Assembly (NCBI GenBank): GCA_026027325.1
Contig: JAMSLZ010000002.1
Coordinates: 1,736,001 to 1,800,000 of the forward strand
Source: Actinomucor elegans
Lineage: Eukaryota; Mucoromycota; Mucoromycetes; Mucorales; Mucoraceae
Reading direction: 5' to 3'
DNA length: 64,000 nt
The position numbers were made by a program, and so were the translations under genes. Below are positions 24,447 through 37,051 of the stretch, in pieces (position 1 is the first letter of the stretch; every line of letters starts with the position of its first letter). The notes below the pieces were generated by a model. That model saw only the letters and a list, made by a program, of their open reading frames with translations. It was not told the origin of the DNA and ran no database searches.

Positions 24447-25238
24447 ATGAGTCAGTCCGAGCTCCAATACCCTTCCATGTTTGATTTCCCGCCTTTCTTC
24501 ACGTAAAGCACTGGCAATGCAGATGGCGATTTCTCGAATGAATAACTAATCATATCTATGGTAGGAGACAAATTACTGATGCAACTTGGAAAAGTCAAGT
24601 GTCTCAATGGGAAACCTTTATACTAGCATATACACGCCAAAATCATATCTTTCGTTTAGACATACATCAAGCTACCACCCCAGGAGGACATACCATCTTT
24701 GAGAACAAAAAGATCAATCGACGCTTGTCTTTTGAAACACTACAAGATATTATTGAAGAAATGGTGCTAAAAGGTGAGATACATGGTATTAGGTGGGTCT
24801 GTGTAGTTGTTGATTATAGATGGTATATAGGTACGGCAGAGTGGGAAGGTGGTCCAAAGGGACCCAAGAGTGAAGCATTGATTTACTGGCATACACCCGA
24901 AGATTGGGCCAACTTGATTTGGAACTGGGTAAGTATCAAGTTTTAACAGATTGACTGCCAACTCATACACTCGTATATAGATTAATGAGACCGGGCAAAA
25001 TAACCAAATTGTCACATATTACGAGATTACCAACGGCGAATTAGCGGAAGGACAAGGTAAAGATGAATATAAAAAAAAGTACAAACATTGAAAGACTAAA
25101 CGTATTACAGAGTTTTTTGAATTAGATAGAACTCTTTTAACGAAAGCACTCAACATACTAGTAAAAAGAGGAAATGCTCAGATATTCAAAGGCACGGATG
25201 AAGATAGTATGGGTGTAAAGTTTTTCGGTCCGCAGTAA
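24447..25238 (+). CDS. VPS25: VPS25, ESCRT-II subunit
   Basis: Exons 24447-24502, 24565-24773, 24831-24928, 24981-25056 and 25111-25238 total 567 nt, 188 residues, near the family norm of ~176-202. The N-terminal YPSMFDFPPFFT is the family's PPXY-like motif that docks on VPS22/VPS36. Two winged-helix domains follow: INRRLSFETLQDIIEEMVLK with KGTAEW, HTPEDWANLIWNW, and then ELDRTLLTKALNILVKRGNA ending GVKFFGPQ. Two VPS25 copies with VPS22 and VPS36 make ESCRT-II, which acts on endosomes in sorting of ubiquitinated membrane proteins; the second domain recruits VPS20. It is convergent with the aminopeptidase gene, with only 37 bp between stop codons. Confidence 0.95.
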
Positions 25239-25275
25239 TAATAAACCCTCCTTTTAATATACAATCAAGTTATTA

Positions 25276-27346
25276 TTATAATGGACGCGTTTCTTTCTTT
25301 AGCCAAGCAACAGCATCAGGGTCATTGGCAATCAAAGGCATCAACTTCTCTACACATTCTGTATGATAATCATTAATCCATTTCTTTTCAGCTGGGGATA
25401 ACAGGTTTTCATCAATCAAGTTTAAACCAATAGGAACAAATGTAACGTGCTCAAAGCCCAAGTAACCACGGCCGCCAAAATCATTAGGTGTGTCGATCTT
25501 GCGAACAATCAATACGTTTTCAATACGAATACCAAACTTGCCATCTTCATAGTATCCAGGCTCATCTGTAACGGTCATACCAGCAGCTAAAGGTGTGTTA
25601 TTATAAGGTGCTCTTACTCCAATGCCATGAGGGCCTTCATGGACATTCAAGAAAGAGCCAACACCATGACCAGTACCGTGTCTATAATCTAAACCTTGTT
25701 TCCACAAGTATTGTCTAGCAAAAGGATCTAAAAGATAGCCCGTAGTACCAGTAGGAAAGACAGCCATATCCAAAGCAATGTGTCCTTGCAAAACAGCAGT
25801 AAAGCAAGATTTTTCATATGCCGTAGGTGTGCCAAAATGAAGCGTTCTTGTGCAATCGGTTGTACCATCTTTAAATTGAGCACCAGAATCGCAAAGATAG
25901 ATTTGGTTGGGATCAATAACCTTGCAGTTGCCTCTTTCAGGCTCATAGTGAATGATAGCACCATTAGGACCTGTAGAGGAAATTGTAGGGAACGAAAGAC
26001 CGACAAAGTCTTGCTGAGCAGCACGCATTTTCTCGAGATAATCAGCCGCTTGCACTTCATCCAATTGATTATCCGCCAACAATTGCTTTTCGAGCCATGC
26101 AAAGTATTGAACAAGAGCGGCACCATCGCGAACATGACAGTCGCGCATACCCTTGAGTTCTCTTTCATTCTTGATAGCCTTGGCATCACCAATGAACGAG
26201 CGCTCTTCGCTTACAAAGTCAGCACCGACAGCCTCCTCAATTGCCAAACTTGTATTATTATCAATCAACATTTTTTGCTGGCTGGAGTTTAAAGTGTCCT
26301 TGAGTTGCGCTAAATCCGCAAAAATGGCATCATAAGGCTTCAATTGGATGCCCTCTAAATGTTGGCGCACTGATTCAGTTAGTTTCTCGGGATTGATATA
26401 AAGGATAGCATCGTCTTGAGTGACCACAGCATAAGCGTAAAATACTGGATTGCATTCAACATCTGAACCTCTCAAATTGAACAACCAAGCGATCTCATCC
26501 AATGCAGATACAATCACACCATATTGATTCTTTTCTTTCAAATGTTGACGGATTTTAAGCAACTTGTCTTGATGAGACTCACCTAAAAAATATGTATCAG
26601 CTATCGAGAATCTTCCCAAAAAAAAGAAGGTATAATCACAGCTACTTGCCTGCATATTCGACAGGATGAACAAAAACTTTGTCATGAGGTGGTAAAGGCC
26701 TTTCACTGCCCCAAGCAATATCCACCAGATTACGAGCAACGGGTACAAGTTTTGAATTGACAGTATCAAGACGCGTTTGAAGATCACGAGCATCTGCTAC
26801 AGTGGTTAATGTAGCATCTAAACCAATACGAGAGCCAGCAGGAAGTCTCTACACAATCCAGTTAGATACTGACGAAAAAAAAAAAGTTTGAATATATTGT
26901 ATTTACGTTAACGAGATACTCTTGCCAAGTGGGGACACCAGGAAGACCCTGTTTCATCAAAGTCCAGTTTTCATCCAATTGTTCCGAAGCCTGCAAAAAG
27001 TATCTGCCATCGGTGAACAAGGCAGCTTCGAGATTAGAAACAATAGCAAAGCCTGCAGAGCCTGTAAAACCAGAGATCCATTGACGTCTTTGATAGCAAT
27101 CGGCACCATATTCACTCTATCAAAATAAAATAGTTAAGTCGATAGGTGCGTGGAGGGATAAATGGCTTGTTAGTTCTTACTTGATGGGCATCTTCGGAAG
27201 GAATTAGGCTAAAAAACACGCGTTAAATGTTAGTTTGTGAACCGCGTATAAATCATGACAATAGTTTACAAAGCATCAACATTGAGTTGTTCTGATTGGA
27301 ATAGAGCCCTGAGCGCTTTCAAACGTTCGCCTGTAGATACGGACAT
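25276..27346 (-). CDS. Xaa-Pro aminopeptidase (aminopeptidase P, M24B)
   Basis: Exons 27346-27270, 27208-27181, 27116-26907, 26848-26650 and 26582-25276 total 1821 nt, 606 residues, like cytosolic XPNPEP1 (about 620). It opens [20 protein letters not shown], then [14 protein letters not shown] and [15 protein letters not shown] (creatinase-like N-domain), a second such domain, and the pita-bread catalytic domain. The di-metal ligands are visible: D in [17 protein letters not shown] (both Asp), H in [17 protein letters not shown] in [13 protein letters not shown] and E in IRIENVL. It removes N-terminal residues before proline in a Mn-dependent way. The fourth intron (26649-26583) starts GCAAGT and ends TAG, a GC-AG intron that is required to keep the frame (EYA/GESHQDK). 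No signal peptide, so cytosolic. Confidence 0.94.
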
Positions 27347-28070
27347 TGTGGTTTGTTATAGTGAAAAAAAAAAAGACGAAACACACAAAGCAAATATTAT
27401 ACACAAGTTGGCACTAGCGCGTAAATTACGCATCAATTATTTTAGATTTCCGTCTACTAGTTTCAGCATATGATAATTAGTATTCAGTATTACAGAAGTA
27501 GTAGAGTTGACGAGGAAAAAAAAAATATCATTTTCAATCAGAGCTTATTCAATGCACACTTATTTGAGCTGATTTAATATACAGGTACAGAAAAAAAAAT
27601 TGGTTGGAAGCCGGAGGATCACCTGAATGGAAGCAAAACCGGTTCAATTACCAAGATATATCCTTTAATGAAAGTTCTAATAAATGCAGCAGTCCATTTT
27701 GAGCAAGAATTAGTTTTCCAATGCGACATTTGACTGAAATCGATCAAAGGATCTATACACAATTAGATCTTAATTGCCAAAAATGCAGTAAATGATTTTT
27801 TTTAACGAAATCACATTAAAATACACTTGGTAGAGTTTATCAATGGCTAATAGTACAAAAATTATAATATAGCACTACAATTGAGAAATCGAATATATAT
27901 ATTAGTGTTGCATTGAATAAAAGAAGGATGATTACATTGAAGATGCTTTATTAATACGAAATGACCATGTTATCATGCTTGAAAAATGTGCACTGCTTAT
28001 TATAACGTTATATACAAAAGGGATGAGAGTGCTAGTGAATGAAGGATAGGAATATTAAAAAAAAAAAAAA
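27347..28070. other. Gap between aminopeptidase P and SIN3 3' end
   Basis: Contains the aminopeptidase promoter at its left side and one reverse repeat unit (own entry). The remainder, to the SIN3 stop, is AT-rich with an A tract at 28059-28070. No gene is supported. Confidence 0.6.
27660..27785 (-). repeat. Dispersed degenerate repeat, single unit
   Basis: A reverse unit with AAATGCAGCAGTCCATTTTG, then CCAATGCGACATTTGACTG and AAATCGATCAAAGGATCTAT, in the expected order and spacing. Confidence 0.6.
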
Positions 28071-31000
28071 CTAAGCAGTGAATAGTGCACGCGTTTTTTC
28101 ATCCAAATCAGCAGTGGTAGTCTGTGCTTTTTTATCTAACCATCGCTTGAACGCATCGCTTCTCACTATATCGTTTTCTGTTGATAGCATACGTGGTTGA
28201 CGTATAAAAGCATCTTCTGTACCAACCATGAAGAACATGTGATATGTATTTCGACAGATTTTATATTTCAAGTTTGGCTTTTCTAGTGTTGAGACTTCTT
28301 TCGGAGGATATGACAGGTTTCTATGATAAACAGAAGCTTTGGTTAGCCCTTGGTTTCTACCATCTTTTTTTTTCTTCCATGGCGTTGATTTTTACCTCTT
28401 TAAAAATTGTGGACGCAAGAGATTTGGATGAATGCCTGGGGTTTCAAGCTCCATATTGGTATAGTTTGCAATGTATTCGGTATAGCTTTGTGCATCAATC
28501 AATTCAAATGTTTCGTCGTTTTTCTCTAGTAATTGAATAGATAGTTTTCGGGTGGCGGTATCAAATGCCAAATTATACAAGTTGTCGTTTTCTCCCAATG
28601 CCTCAGCGACTTCTTGTCTGTATGCTTGTGTTAGCTGAGGTGTGCCTTTTTCATGTTCATGATTTCGTTTAAAAAATGATAGCAATTCCTGTGCTTTTGG
28701 ATCAGTGACAATTTGATGAAGCTAATAGAGCAGATATGAGCAAGAAGATCTATACTATGCTTTGCAAGTTTATACCTGACGCATGATAGATAACATAAGC
28801 TTTTCGATAGTAAACAGAATATAGGCTTTAGAACCAAATAGATATCTTGTACATTCTTCAAATACATATTGATCTATTTCATCATCAAAGAATCGATCAA
28901 TAAGTTTGAGTAAAGCATTGTAGTATCCATGTTTGAAGTCCATTTCAATAGCTAACATAGTATTAGTATCATTTTTTTTTTCTGGTACAGTGTTATATAA
29001 AACTTACAATTAAAGACCGTGCTTGTAATATTTAATTCAAGAGCTGCTTTGTTCATCAGTTTTGCCTTTTCTCCATTGTATCTGTATTCTCTATCGATTT
29101 GCTTCATCTTGTAGAGACGATCATAGCAAACTTGGAACAGACGAAAGAAGCAATAAAAAGTTGAATTTCCAAAGAAATTGTAAATCTTTTGTTCTTTGTT
29201 GGGATCTGCATCTTCTTCTTCATCATCATCCATTTCCATAAACACCTGTTCTTTTTTTACTTGCACTGGTTTAGCAGGTGCTTTGACAGTTTTAGAAAGA
29301 ACATCTTTCAATAGTCTTTGATGATCATCATCGTTTGGTTTATGGCGAGGGGATCTTCTACCATTCGTGCTTCTGCGAGAATAACCGCGTCGTGATCGAG
29401 AAGTGTCATTTAATGAATCATACGAGTTTTGTGTTTCATTATCTTCATCGTCCTCTTCATCTTCATCCATTGCATCCTCTTCATCTACATCTTCCTCTTC
29501 ATCCTCTAGCATAATATCTGTTTGTGAATCTTCAGCTTCCGGTAGCACATCTGGTACATCGAAAAAGACGGGCAAAAACATTTCGATGAATGCCTTCATG
29601 ACTTCGCAGTCTTCATGGCCATATGTTGTCTGGCGTTCAAAGTAACTGTACAGAACCCGCGTAACATCTTTAAAGATCTTTTTGTTCTTGAATTCATATA
29701 TTAATTGAGGCTCCAGATGTTTGGGGTTGTTGGCTTGGTCCAAGTGAATCATTTCGATTTCGCCAACGAGATGGCTCACAGACATTTCCTTTCGATCCTG
29801 CGACTTGAATATGACACCTTGATAATCCAAAGCCTTGTAGTAATTTTGAATCTCGATTTCTCTCCATACTTTATTCCATCCACGCTAATGATAAAGGCAT
29901 GAGCTATCATAAATATATGTTTTTTTTTGTTCATTTACCTGTGATCGTTTCCACTCAATATCCTTTTGTTTAAGACGCTTGAGAACGATTGGCACTACCT
30001 GCGCAGGATGACTATGTAACTTTTCAACCACAGCTAAACCATTTTCTTTCCCATAGATTTTTTTGAGGATACGCTGATAAATGGCTTTGGAAGGACCACC
30101 TAACCCAGGTGATAGTTTAAAATTATTTCTTTCTTCCTTGGTCATTGAGGCAATCTTTTTAGCAATTGGTTCCAACAATGAAATAGTATTGAAGTTGGTT
30201 TCAATGTTGATATCATATTCATACCGTTCTTCTTCCACACGGTTCAAAGCTTCTTCAAACAAGTTCTTTTTGGATGCTATAAATCCGCTCTTTTCACTCT
30301 TCCAGGTTGGATGAGATGCGTATTTATCATTCAAGACGTCCCAACAAAGCGCATCTCTACCTGTGCAACTTTCTGCTTGCAACTAGAATGAATCAAGCTT
30401 AATAATCTAATTTTTGTATGCACATAATTCAACTTACATCTTCAGGCACAGATCGATAGCTAGGACCATATTCAGGACAAGCGGCATAATTGGGCTTGAG
30501 TTTGATGACTGGCACATTTTCAATAATCCTATCTTTACCATCATAACCCACCAGCTTTTTAAGATGCTCATACAGTTCTTTATGTTCGCCAATAAACGGT
30601 TGACAACGCTCCACCAAAGCATTGGCATCCACTACTTGTTGACTAAACAAGTGTAGCTCCTTCAAAAAGTTATGATACGTTTGCTTATTGCCAATATACT
30701 TTTTGACGCGGTCAAAGAATTCTGCTTCCATGGCTGAGATGACAGGCCCATCCTCCAAAGAAGTAGGCAATACAATGGGCGATCGACGCACATCTGAAGT
30801 GAGCAAATGGTGATCCAACAACTTGCTAGCAGTATGATGTGTCTTGGTCCGTTTCTGTTTAGATAATCCATTTGCCTGTCGCTGCTGTTTCTTTAGCTTG
30901 GCACCACTCTTTAACGAAGATACGCTGGAAGGTACAGAGCCACCAAAGAAATCTTGAGGCGGTTGCGATGTGTCGGGTAAAAATTGCTTGAATTCTGCTA

Positions 31001-32330
31001 GCAAGTCGTTAGCACCGTTGAACAGAATCTGAACTTGCGCGTATACTTCTTGAATGGGCTTTTGTTCTTTTTGGTAGGTCTGAAGTATTTCCAGGAACTG
31101 TTTGTAGGTTTCAGGGTCATTGGAGAAACGGTTTTTGATCTTGTTGACATAGTTGATAGCATGATTGAACTCTACTGGAGCACGACGGGTGCCGTTATCG
31201 TCTTGCATAGTGGGAGGGGGTGAATGAGGTTGAGAAGAGCGTGGTGGAGGTCTTTGTGGAGGCTGTTGAGGGTGATAGCTAGAGATAGGAGGTAAAGGGC
31301 CGCTTGTATTGCGGAAATTAGTGCTATAAGGTGATTGGTTAGCAGCAGCAGCCGCAGTGGCAGCAGCGGCAGTAGTAGATGATCGCTGTGGATAATAGCG
31401 TTCCATCATTGGATTGGTTTCCGATTGCAGATTGAGCGGTTCACCGCTTGCGGTACTGGTCGTACCACTAGGTGTTGTGACTTTGATAATATCGCGAGCA
31501 TGAGCGTCTGTGGAGCATTCAATCCGATATCCAGGCGGTAAAAAGGTATTAAATCCAGAAATTAATGCTGGATGTCCTCTGAATAATGTCGATACGCGTT
31601 CAATTACGCCTGGTGTATCAATGCTAAATAATACAAAAAGATGCGTGTATGAGTTACATGTACATTTGTTAGATTCTGTTTCTGCACACTCACGCCTGGC
31701 TTTTGAATTCTTTCATTATGTCCAGGAAACGATTATATACTTCAGGCAGATCAGCAAACATTACTTTTACTTGATCAAGATAAGTCAATGCATCTTTGAC
31801 ATTCAAGGGTCGATAGCCAGTAGAAGGATTTTCGGTATCTACCGATGCATCTGGAACTGAAGTTGGTGCGGTTGATGTCGATGGTACGACTGGGTTGCTG
31901 TTATTGTTGCTAGTTTTAGTAGTCATAGTAGCAGTATCAGAAGGAGTAGACAGTGGTAAAGCAGGTGAAGACTCTGCCACTGGTGTCCTTTGTTTTGGAT
32001 AAGAAGGTGACCCTGAAGAAGACGATTGCAATAATGACAAATGAGGTGGTGGAGGCGATTGAGATCTACGCATATGAAAGTCTGCTTCTTGTGTTGATTC
32101 AGTATGAACGGAGTTTGGTCTATCGTTCGCATATGGACTGCTTTCTGGTAACCGTGGGGCAGAAGTCAAAGAAGTATTCGTTGTAGCAGTGTTCGTGTAC
32201 AAGCCGTAAGGCGTAGTCGAGCTTGATGTTTCGTTTTTCACCTTGGACCTATAACATAAACAGTAAGCTTCCTGACAAAGAAAAATGACTCAAGAGGTTA
32301 CCTTGTAGGTGATGGTGAGTCGTTTGGCAT
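28071..32330 (-). CDS. SIN3: SIN3 family transcriptional co-repressor
   Basis: Eight exons (32330-32302, 32248-31694, 31623-30438, 30382-29939, 29884-29008, 28951-28776, 28721-28396, 28320-28071) total 3843 nt, 1280 residues. A Ser/Pro/Thr-rich start leads to PAH1 (~156-225, [20 protein letters not shown] ... [17 protein letters not shown]), PAH2 (~344-415, [20 protein letters not shown] ... [11 protein letters not shown]) and PAH3 (~490-560, [20 protein letters not shown]). The HDAC-interaction region follows ([13 protein letters not shown], then [20 protein letters not shown] and [10 protein letters not shown]). A highly acidic stretch near residue 840 and a helical C-terminal domain complete the protein. 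SIN3 is the scaffold of the Rpd3/HDAC complex: PAH domains bind repressors and the HID binds the deacetylase, in the nucleus. Length and order match the family. Confidence 0.95.
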
Positions 32331-32749
32331 TGTTTGAGATGTATAAGTGAATGACTTTCGAATGAACTATTTGAGAATATCGCGTTTTCAGATATGACAC
32401 TAGCCTATAAGCAACTAATAAATGAAACTGATAAGGTATTCAGTTTATCCCTTATCCAGAAGTCAAAGTATGTTTGAGGGTTAAAAAGTGGGAAATAGGG
32501 CGTGGAATTATTATAATACGAATGGTGTGACACAAGAAACACGGCAAAAAGCCACCACCCATCTAAAAGTCTAGTCACGCTACTGTGGGTGCGTTATGGC
32601 GGGCATAGTTTTTGATACGACTGAATAGATTTGGTTAGTGTCACTACTGATATTAAGCGACCCAAGGCTTACTTTTTTGAAAGCTTATTACTAAACATTA
32701 ACCAGTAATATAGCATACTCATTGTACTTTGAGCAAATGAACATTTCAG

Positions 32750-32860
32750 GCAGATGTAGAAGCTCATTCTAATGAAAGAACACTTGCCAGATACAACAAT
32801 TGGCCAAGATTGGTCAGGTAGTCTATCGATTATTAGATCTAGACTATATAAAATGTAAGT
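32750..32860 (-). repeat. Dispersed degenerate repeat, single unit
   Basis: A reverse unit: GATGTAGAAGCTCATTCTAA, GCCAGATACAACAATTGGCC, then TCGATTATTAGATCTAG. It faces a forward unit 200 bp away (32985). Confidence 0.55.
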
Positions 32861-32984
32861 AATCTACTACCAATCGCTAAACTATAATATGCTTATTGTA
32901 CTTGATTATTTTTGAGTGAAGTTGTGCATAAAAACAAAGGGAATTATAAACCACTTCTTTTTTTTTTTTATAAAACGAATTGGG

Positions 32985-33055
32985 TTTAATGTCGCATGTG
33001 AATAATAGTTTATGTTTAGAATGAGCCATGTACTGCATCTATTAAATGTTAGAAA
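32985..33055 (+). repeat. Dispersed degenerate repeat, single unit
   Basis: A forward unit: TTAATGTCGCATGTGAATAA, then TTTAGAATGAGCCATGTACT and GCATCTATTAAA. Confidence 0.55.
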
Positions 33056-34399
33056 CAATTATGTATGGAAAACATGAAAAAAAATGCACATATGGATTAC
33101 TTATGTCAATAATGATACTTTTAAGCTCTTTAAATTTGTAATGTATAATGTAACTGTGGTGTCTGTACCGAAAATACAATAGATACATTTCTATAGTCAT
33201 CCCGATTTAAGAAATCTTGAGCTATACAATATATAAATAGTGCTTGGTCTTTGTTTTACGAAACTATTGCAATAAAATACAAAGTACGTTTAGTATAATT
33301 TCATTTGTTGTAGTTTCCTTTATATCTAACATGTAGTTCAGTAATATGCGAGTAAGCATCATATTTTATTTCTGTTTGACTATCTAATAGCTCAAGCGCA
33401 TCTTGAGTTGTATGTAGTGGCATCTGAATGAAGCAGCCCTAGCTCAAAAGAAGGGCTTGTTTTATACTTCAGGTTCGTCATGACTGAAGCTCCGAACATA
33501 TGGCTTTGTGCCTTTAGTCATTTTTCTTCAGCAAAGCTATCTTGTTCTTTTCAACAGGTGTATAGTAACGATATGTCAAAGAATAAAATGACGAACGCAA
33601 CTAAATATATATATATATATATACTATGTCCTGCTGATAAATAGAACTAAAGAAGAGACAAGGGTTTTCGGCTAAAGAACCGAGAAGTGTGGCAATGTTA
33701 CTATATCAAATTACTTGTAATGGCAATAACAAGCACCTATAAAGCTCGAAGGTTCTCATATTGGCCTAAGACTATTATTGATAAAAAAAAATATTATCAT
33801 CGAATAAAAGTAAATGATAGAAACTGAAGCAGATATAATGCCTTTGTGATGCTTACGTTGTTTATTTAATATTATTGCCTATATACTGCAATTCCACCTA
33901 TTCATTGCTATTGTCATATTTTTACAGTACTTCTATGACAAATCTTTAGTATCCAGTAATATTCTACTTGGCACTATCTCTCACCTAGTTGATATGCTAT
34001 TGCGCTGTTATATTTATTAGTAAAATAGTGAAATATCTCTTCCATTAATTGCCTGAGATTTATGTGGAGCTAAATTTCCTCATTTTGCTTTGATCGCACT
34101 TCTAAATAATAGAAATGTTTTCATGGCTAAAAGTTACTTCAACAAAGTTTGTGAGTAATTTAATTATGTATCAAATGATATAAATGTTTTTGTATATAGT
34201 TTAAAACCTTGAAGCTTTCCTTGATTAAGATTCTAATTTTGAATATTTTGGTTATGCAATGGCATCTCAAAATAAATAAATATATAATACGTGGCAATAT
34301 AAATTATACTATGATTATCCTGTCATCATCCACAAACAAATGATAAAGAACTTTGCGGATTTTGAAAATGTCTGAATGCAAAATCCGTAACTACAACTC

Positions 34400-34655
34400 T
34401 TTATCTATAGATCTCTCAACTGATCTTGGTGAAATGTCGCATCTAATTACTAACAGATGTTTAGAATGAACTGCTGTGTTAAGTGAACATGTTGATTAAT
34501 TGAAATGCTACAAGTATAGTAAAATGATTAGTTGTAATTATTTACTTTTGATATATGCTAGATCTCTAATAGATCGCTCGCTCGTTCTTGGTCAAATGAA
34601 GCATCTGAGTAGCCGCTCCATGCTCATAATGAGGTACTATAGCAAGGGAACCATT
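34400..34655 (+). repeat. Dispersed degenerate repeat, two units
   Basis: Two forward units with GCATCT cores at 34439 and 34601, 162 bp apart. The first has CTATAGATCTCTCAACTGAT, TGGTGAAATGTCGCATCTAA and AGAATGAACTGCTG; the second has GATCTCTAATAGATCGCTCG and TGGTCAAATGAAGCATCTGA. Confidence 0.7.
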
Positions 34656-34885
34656 AACATGAACTCAATGTTTTTTTTATTAAATATCTTATACTTGTTT
34701 ATGGCCTTTTAAAAGCAAATTTAGTCGTTTGGTATGATGGTCTGCCCTTGTATTTCTCTCTTTGGTTTTTGGTGGTACGAAAGCAGGTTTCTAATGCAAA
34801 ATGTATCATAAAAACATAGATATATAATCCATTTATTTTTATTATTATTATTTGTTAGAGAGTAAGATTGAGATAAAAATAAGGC

Positions 34886-36414
34886 TTATTTCCAGTCAGA
34901 ATCCTTCTTCTTGTGATGCTTATCCTTCTTCTTATAGTCATCATCCGAGTCAGAGTCAGAATCAGACGAATCAGAATCAGATCCACTACCACCATGTTTC
35001 TTGGACTTTTTCTTGTCCTTTTTATCCTTTTTATCTTTCTTATCTTTCTTGTCTTTTTTGTCCTTTTTATATTCAGACTTGTGTTCCTTCTTATCATAAG
35101 AAGCATGTTGCTCTTGATGATGTTGTTGTTGAGCAGGTTGGTTGTGGATGGTATAAGGTTGTTGAGGTTGTTGTTGTTGAAGATAGCCAGTGGGAGGAAC
35201 GAAAGGCTTCTCGTCATGCTTCTTTTGTTCGTTCAACTTTTGCTTTTCCTCTTCTTCCTTTTTGTTATCAAAGTGTTCCTTGAGTTCATGAGCGCCCCAA
35301 GCGGTGAGGCCAACAGCAGCGATACCAGCCAAAGCACCACCACCATATTTCTAAATATAACAAAGCGTCACAAGGGTGATACGAAAATCAGTTTACATGA
35401 AAAAAATTGAAATGAGTTGAAGAACTTACAGCCCAAGTAGGAATGGTACCTCTGGATTTGGCTTCCTCAAATTCGTCCTTGGTCATGGCTTCAGGGTTCA
35501 CAACGCCATCAGAGCCGACCAAACCGCCAGCGGCAGTGGATCCAGGCATGCAAGTACCGGGCATCGAACCGTTATCGGGATAAGCGACAGCGGCAGGAGG
35601 AGTGAAAGGTGGAGGGCTACCAGAACCATAATTTTGAGGAATGGGGTTAGCAGGACCCAAAGAGGCAAAAGAGCCTTGGCGGCTGTCAGATTGACTGTGA
35701 TGAGAAGTAGTTTGAGAGTGGGTGGTAGTTTGCTGATAAGAAACATGTTGACCACCAGCTAAATTCATGTCACTGAAAGAAGAAGTGACGGAACTGACAG
35801 AGTTGGTACCCTATTGTATTGAAAGACGTGAATAACTGTTCCCTTACTACATATATATATATACATTACGTTGAAAGAAAGGTTCAACTTGAGTTCACCA
35901 AAAGCTTGTCCAGAAGAAGAGTTCAATGGAACCCATGTTTGTTCGCGACCTTGACTGAACACCTGATTTAAAGCAACCTTACCGCTGGCAAGGATGCCAC
36001 CATTTACAGGGCTTTCATTGACCAACTCCAAATGCAAGTAATCTTGACCCTCTGGGACGTTACTGTTGATACAGGTGATGAGTTCCTTATTATTTCCTAT
36101 TACCAAATATTACACTGTACCAAGTCAAAGTGTTCTTCCAAGTTGGAGCGGAACCATTTTCGGCATGAGTTCTGTGTTTTTCAGTTTCTTGCACATAACA
36201 TCCGACAAAGAGCTTAGCATCTATGATAAAGCAACATGATTAATTTTGTTGGGTAAAGAAAAAATCTCGGGTTTCAGAATAAGTTACCTTGAAATCCAGA
36301 AGCAGGAAGACCACGGATAGTTTCTATTATGTATTGTTGGTAAATCTTTTTTGTGCTTGTTGCTTTACTTGCAGTTTACTTACCAGGAGCAACAGTTAAT
36401 TTGCCAACAGCCAT
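34886..36414 (-). CDS. C2-domain protein with Gln-rich and Lys/Asp-rich tail
   Basis: Exons 36414-36384, 36323-36288, 36220-36121, 36062-35870, 35810-35430 and 35350-34886 total 1206 nt, 401 residues. Residues 1-~120 form one C2 domain (MAVGKLTVAPGETIRGLPAS, DAKLFVGCYVQETEKHRTHA, SAPTWKNTL, DYLHLELVNESPVNGGILAS, FGELKLNLSF). A Ser/Gln/Pro-rich middle follows, then KYGGGALAGIAAVGLTAWGA (a short hydrophobic glycine-rich segment) and a tail of KDKKDKK repeats and SDSDSSDSDSD. Classical C2 Asp calcium ligands are mostly missing, so calcium binding is doubtful; the domain may bind lipid or protein. Similar one-C2 proteins with disordered tails occur across Mucoromycota. It is head-to-head with the Q/N-rich gene at 37052 (637 bp between starts). 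The intron before NVPEGQDYLHL was chosen because it alone keeps the frame. Confidence 0.8.
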
Positions 36415-37051
36415 TTTGTGTATAAAAAGAAGAAAGTGTGTGTAAGAGAGAGAAAATAAAAAAGAAAAAGCGGATGCAGCATGCTAAACTCTGACTTATT
36501 TATACTGTGGATAATGGATAGGCTAGGCTAAGCTATAGTCGGAAAAAGAAAGAAGGTTGTACCCCCCCAGCTTAATTAAAATGCCAAGATTATCTCGAAA
36601 CTGAGTATATCTGTGGCAGATGCAGCTTTTTTTATTTACATCTTTGGTATTATAGCCACAGCGAGGCTGTTTGTGACATACGCGTCGTTTTATAATTAGA
36701 TTGAAGCCACCTTTTTTTACTACTAATTCAAAAGATAAGAGCGTGCTGCAAGTGAGCTGAGTGTTGAATTGACGCGTATACAACCCAAATTTTTGGTATA
36801 GTTCATTGGTTTATATTGTCTTTTATATTAAGCGGACAGTATATAGATGCGAGTACTAATAACGGAAATCATGCGCTATTAATAACTGGTTTGGCAGATC
36901 AATGTCCGCCTGGCTTGGGTTGGACCATCTTGATATTCTTAAATGGAGATCCTAAAATATTAGGAAATCGTCACGAAACTTTTTAAGTTGAAAAAGCGCG
37001 TTGTTTACTTTGTTTCCTTTCTCTTTTACTTTACTTTTTTTTCTTTCAAAT
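36415..37051. promoter_or_regulatory. Shared promoter between C2-domain gene and Q/N-rich gene
   Basis: Head-to-head start codons 637 bp apart. The plus side has a pyrimidine-rich leader (TTTCCTTTCTCTTTTACTTT) just before the ATG; the minus side has TATTTATACTGTGG near 36498. A run of seven or more C lies near 36562. No coding region is evident. Confidence 0.45.

Larger units (their letters stand above)
32331..34885. other. Long gap: SIN3 promoter and repeats
   Basis: The first ~350 bp upstream of SIN3 form a promoter-like region with scattered CG-containing words. After that the gap holds repeat units at 32750-32860 (reverse), 32985-33055 (forward) and 34400-34655 (forward), a (TA)n run at 33605-33622 and many A/T tracts. 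The ORF at 34500-34712 spans two repeat units and is not considered a gene. No gene is supported. Confidence 0.6.

Noticed and set aside
34500..34712. 70-codon ORF in the SIN3-C2 gap
   Set aside because: It runs through two repeat units and carries no domain.
34852..35410. Plus-strand ORFs over the tail of the C2-domain gene
   Set aside because: They are antisense shadows of the Lys/Asp-rich and Gln-rich repeats of the spliced minus-strand gene.
36063..36120. Reading the C2 gene through 36106 as coding (VIGNNKELITC)
   Set aside because: The frame does not join the upstream exon; treating 36063-36120 as an intron gives KNTLTCNVPEGQDYL, the expected C2 strand.
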